From NCBI GenBank assembly GCA_021816165.1, contig JAKAYZ010000095.1, forward strand, positions 1-7,304: 7,304 nucleotides of DNA. The letters run 5' to 3'. This document shows, in pieces, positions 6,200-7,304 of the stretch (its first letter is position 1; the number at the start of each line of letters is the position of its first letter). Origin of the DNA: Planctomycetota bacterium (lineage in GTDB: Bacteria; Planctomycetota; Phycisphaerae; WQYP01). The notes under the pieces are model-generated. The model was not told where the DNA came from. It saw nothing but the letters and a program-made list of their open reading frames with translations, and made no database searches. A program made the position numbers and the translations under genes.

Positions 6200-7144
6200 A
6201 TGAGTGCATCCAGGGAAACCGGCCGGCGGGCGATTCTGGACCTGATCGGCCGAACGCCGTTGATTCCGTTGCATTTTGCCGCGGAGGGGATCACACTGCT
6301 GGCGAAATGTGAATTTCTAAATCCGAGCGGCAGCGTAAAAGACCGTTTTGCGCGATGCGTGCTGCTGGATGCGGAGCAGCGCGGTCTTTTAAAGCCGGAC
6401 TCCGTGGTGCTGGAATGCAGCAGCGGAAATACCGGCATTGCACTGGCGACGGTGGGCGCGGCGATGGGCTATGCGGTCAGCATTGTGCTGGACAGCAGTG
6501 CGAGCCGGGAGCGGCCGGCGTTAATGCGGCAACTGGGGGCCGACGTCATATTCTTCACGGGGAAAGGGCATTATGAGATGGGCATTGAGCTTACCCGGCA
6601 GATGGCCGCGGGTGACAGCCGCTATTTTTTGCCGCGTCAATTCGAAAATCCTTTGAATCGTGAGGATCATGAACAGACCACGGGCGGTGAAATACTGCAG
6701 CAGGCGGGCGGACGGGTGGATGCGTTTATCAGCGGGTATGGAACCGGGGCGACATTGGCGGGTTGCGGCCGGGCGATCCGCCGGAGCTGTCCGCAAGCGC
6801 GGATTATCGCGATGGAGCCGGCGGAGCAGGCGTTGCTGGCCGGCGAGCACCCGTGCTGCCATCGGATAGAGGGTATTGCGGATGGGTTTATTCCATCGCT
6901 GCTGCAGGATGCGCCGTTGGACGGGCATATCAAGGTGACGAGTGCGGCGGCCATTTCAATGACGCGGCGATTGCAACGGGAATTCGGGCTGCTGGTGGGA
7001 ATTTCATCCGGGGCCAATGTGGTTGCGGCGATGCAGACAGCCGGGGAAATGGGACCCGGAAGCAATGTGGTAACGCTGTTGTGCGACCGTGCGGAACGCT
7101 ATTTCAGCACCGGGTTGTTTGCGGGTACGCAAGGGGCGGAGTGA
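6200..7144 (+). CDS. cysK: Cysteine synthase-like PLP enzyme (O-acetylserine sulfhydrylase family)
   Basis: This 314-residue fold-type II PLP enzyme probably makes cysteine from O-acetylserine and sulfide in the cytoplasm. Family landmarks in order are IGRTPLIPL (16-24), NPSGSVKDR with the Schiff-base lysine K47, the substrate loop SSGNTG (74-79), QFENP (147-151), the phosphate-binding GTGATLAG (181-188), GIADGFIP (225-232), GISSGA (267-272) and ERYFST (299-304). Length matches CysK. Several positions depart from the usual CysK sequence: ECSSGN in place of EPTSGN, GYGTGAT in place of GVGTGGT, and CDRAERYFST in the C-terminal PLP-ring region. Specificity could therefore differ (another sulfur donor, O-phosphoserine, or a CBS-like role). 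The start has GGGA 6 bases upstream (6190-6193). It is transcribed divergently from the Cys-rich pair and no cysE is in the window. Confidence 0.87.
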   Translation: MSASRETGRRAILDLIGRTPLIPLHFAAEGITLLAKCEFLNPSGSVKDRFARCVLLDAEQRGLLKPDSVVLECSSGNTGIALATVGAAMGYAVSIVLDSSASRERPALMRQLGADVIFFTGKGHYEMGIELTRQMAAGDSRYFLPRQFENPLNREDHEQTTGGEILQQAGGRVDAFISGYGTGATLAGCGRAIRRSCPQARIIAMEPAEQALLAGEHPCCHRIEGIADGFIPSLLQDAPLDGHIKVTSAAAISMTRRLQREFGLLVGISSGANVVAAMQTAGEMGPGSNVVTLLCDRAERYFSTGLFAGTQGAE

Positions 7145-7304
7145 ACCGCGGAGGGCACGGCATCCACCGGGTTTTCCACCGGCCGGATACGCATTAAAAC
7201 AATTCTGTTCCCGCGGCTGGACCAATCCAGCCGGCGGGTGTGGGGTTCTTACGGTTACCGATTGTCCCCGGGCTATTGCCGCGCGAGTGTATGCGCCTGC
7301 CCTG
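7145..7304. other. Region downstream of cysK
   Basis: Apart from the hairpin there is a direct repeat of CCACCGG around 7160-7180 and an AT-rich patch (ATTAAAACAATTCTG, 7193-7207). The one minus-strand frame I followed from the right edge, the one containing TTA at 7249-7251, is broken by close stops. I see no supported gene before the window ends. Confidence 0.4.
7211..7237 (+). terminator. Hairpin downstream of cysK, probable terminator
   Basis: CGGCTGGA (7214-7221) pairs perfectly with TCCAGCCG (7226-7233) around a CCAA loop. CCG/CGG extends the stem by 3 bp past one bulged G. It lies about 70 bases after the cysK stop. The downstream tract (GTGTGGGGTTCTT) is only weakly T-rich, so termination efficiency is uncertain. 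Confidence 0.5.

Overview
The window is GC-rich bacterial DNA with six protein-coding genes and no RNA genes, IS elements or CRISPR arrays. The organism is probably a heterotrophic plant-polysaccharide degrader. A planctomycete (for example Phycisphaerae) is my best guess. It rests on the high GC content, the secreted pectin-degrading fusion enzyme, and a translationally coupled pair of cysteine-rich small proteins that resemble, from memory, proteins of planctomycete genomes. This is inference; no phylogenetic marker was tested.

Layout. (1) Positions 1-197 are the leader of the first gene. The first 59 bases are an exact reverse-complement copy of bases 475-533 inside that gene, so the left edge of the window folds back on itself. 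(2) 198-2447 (+) is an exported two-domain enzyme, a CE8 pectin methylesterase fused to a GH28 polygalacturonase, with the recognisable catalytic residues of both domains. (3) Only 27 bases separate its stop from that of prfC (release factor 3), which runs on the minus strand from 4073 to 2475. (4) Upstream on the minus strand is def (peptide deformylase, probably 4829 to 4230). (5) Further upstream on the same strand are two overlapping ORFs for small cysteine-rich proteins (5807 to 5253 and 5256 to 4972). (6) A roughly 390-base intergenic region separates this minus-strand group from a divergent cysK-like cysteine synthase (6200-7144, +), which is followed by a good hairpin at 7211-7237.

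Functional logic. prfC and def are both translation housekeeping functions (termination and N-terminal deformylation). The pectinase and the cysteine synthase look like independent transcription units. The two Cys-rich ORFs form their own coupled unit and are the least explained part of the window. The fold-back at the left edge is the most striking feature of the raw sequence. It is more likely an assembly or amplification chimera than biology, but an invertible segment is not excluded.
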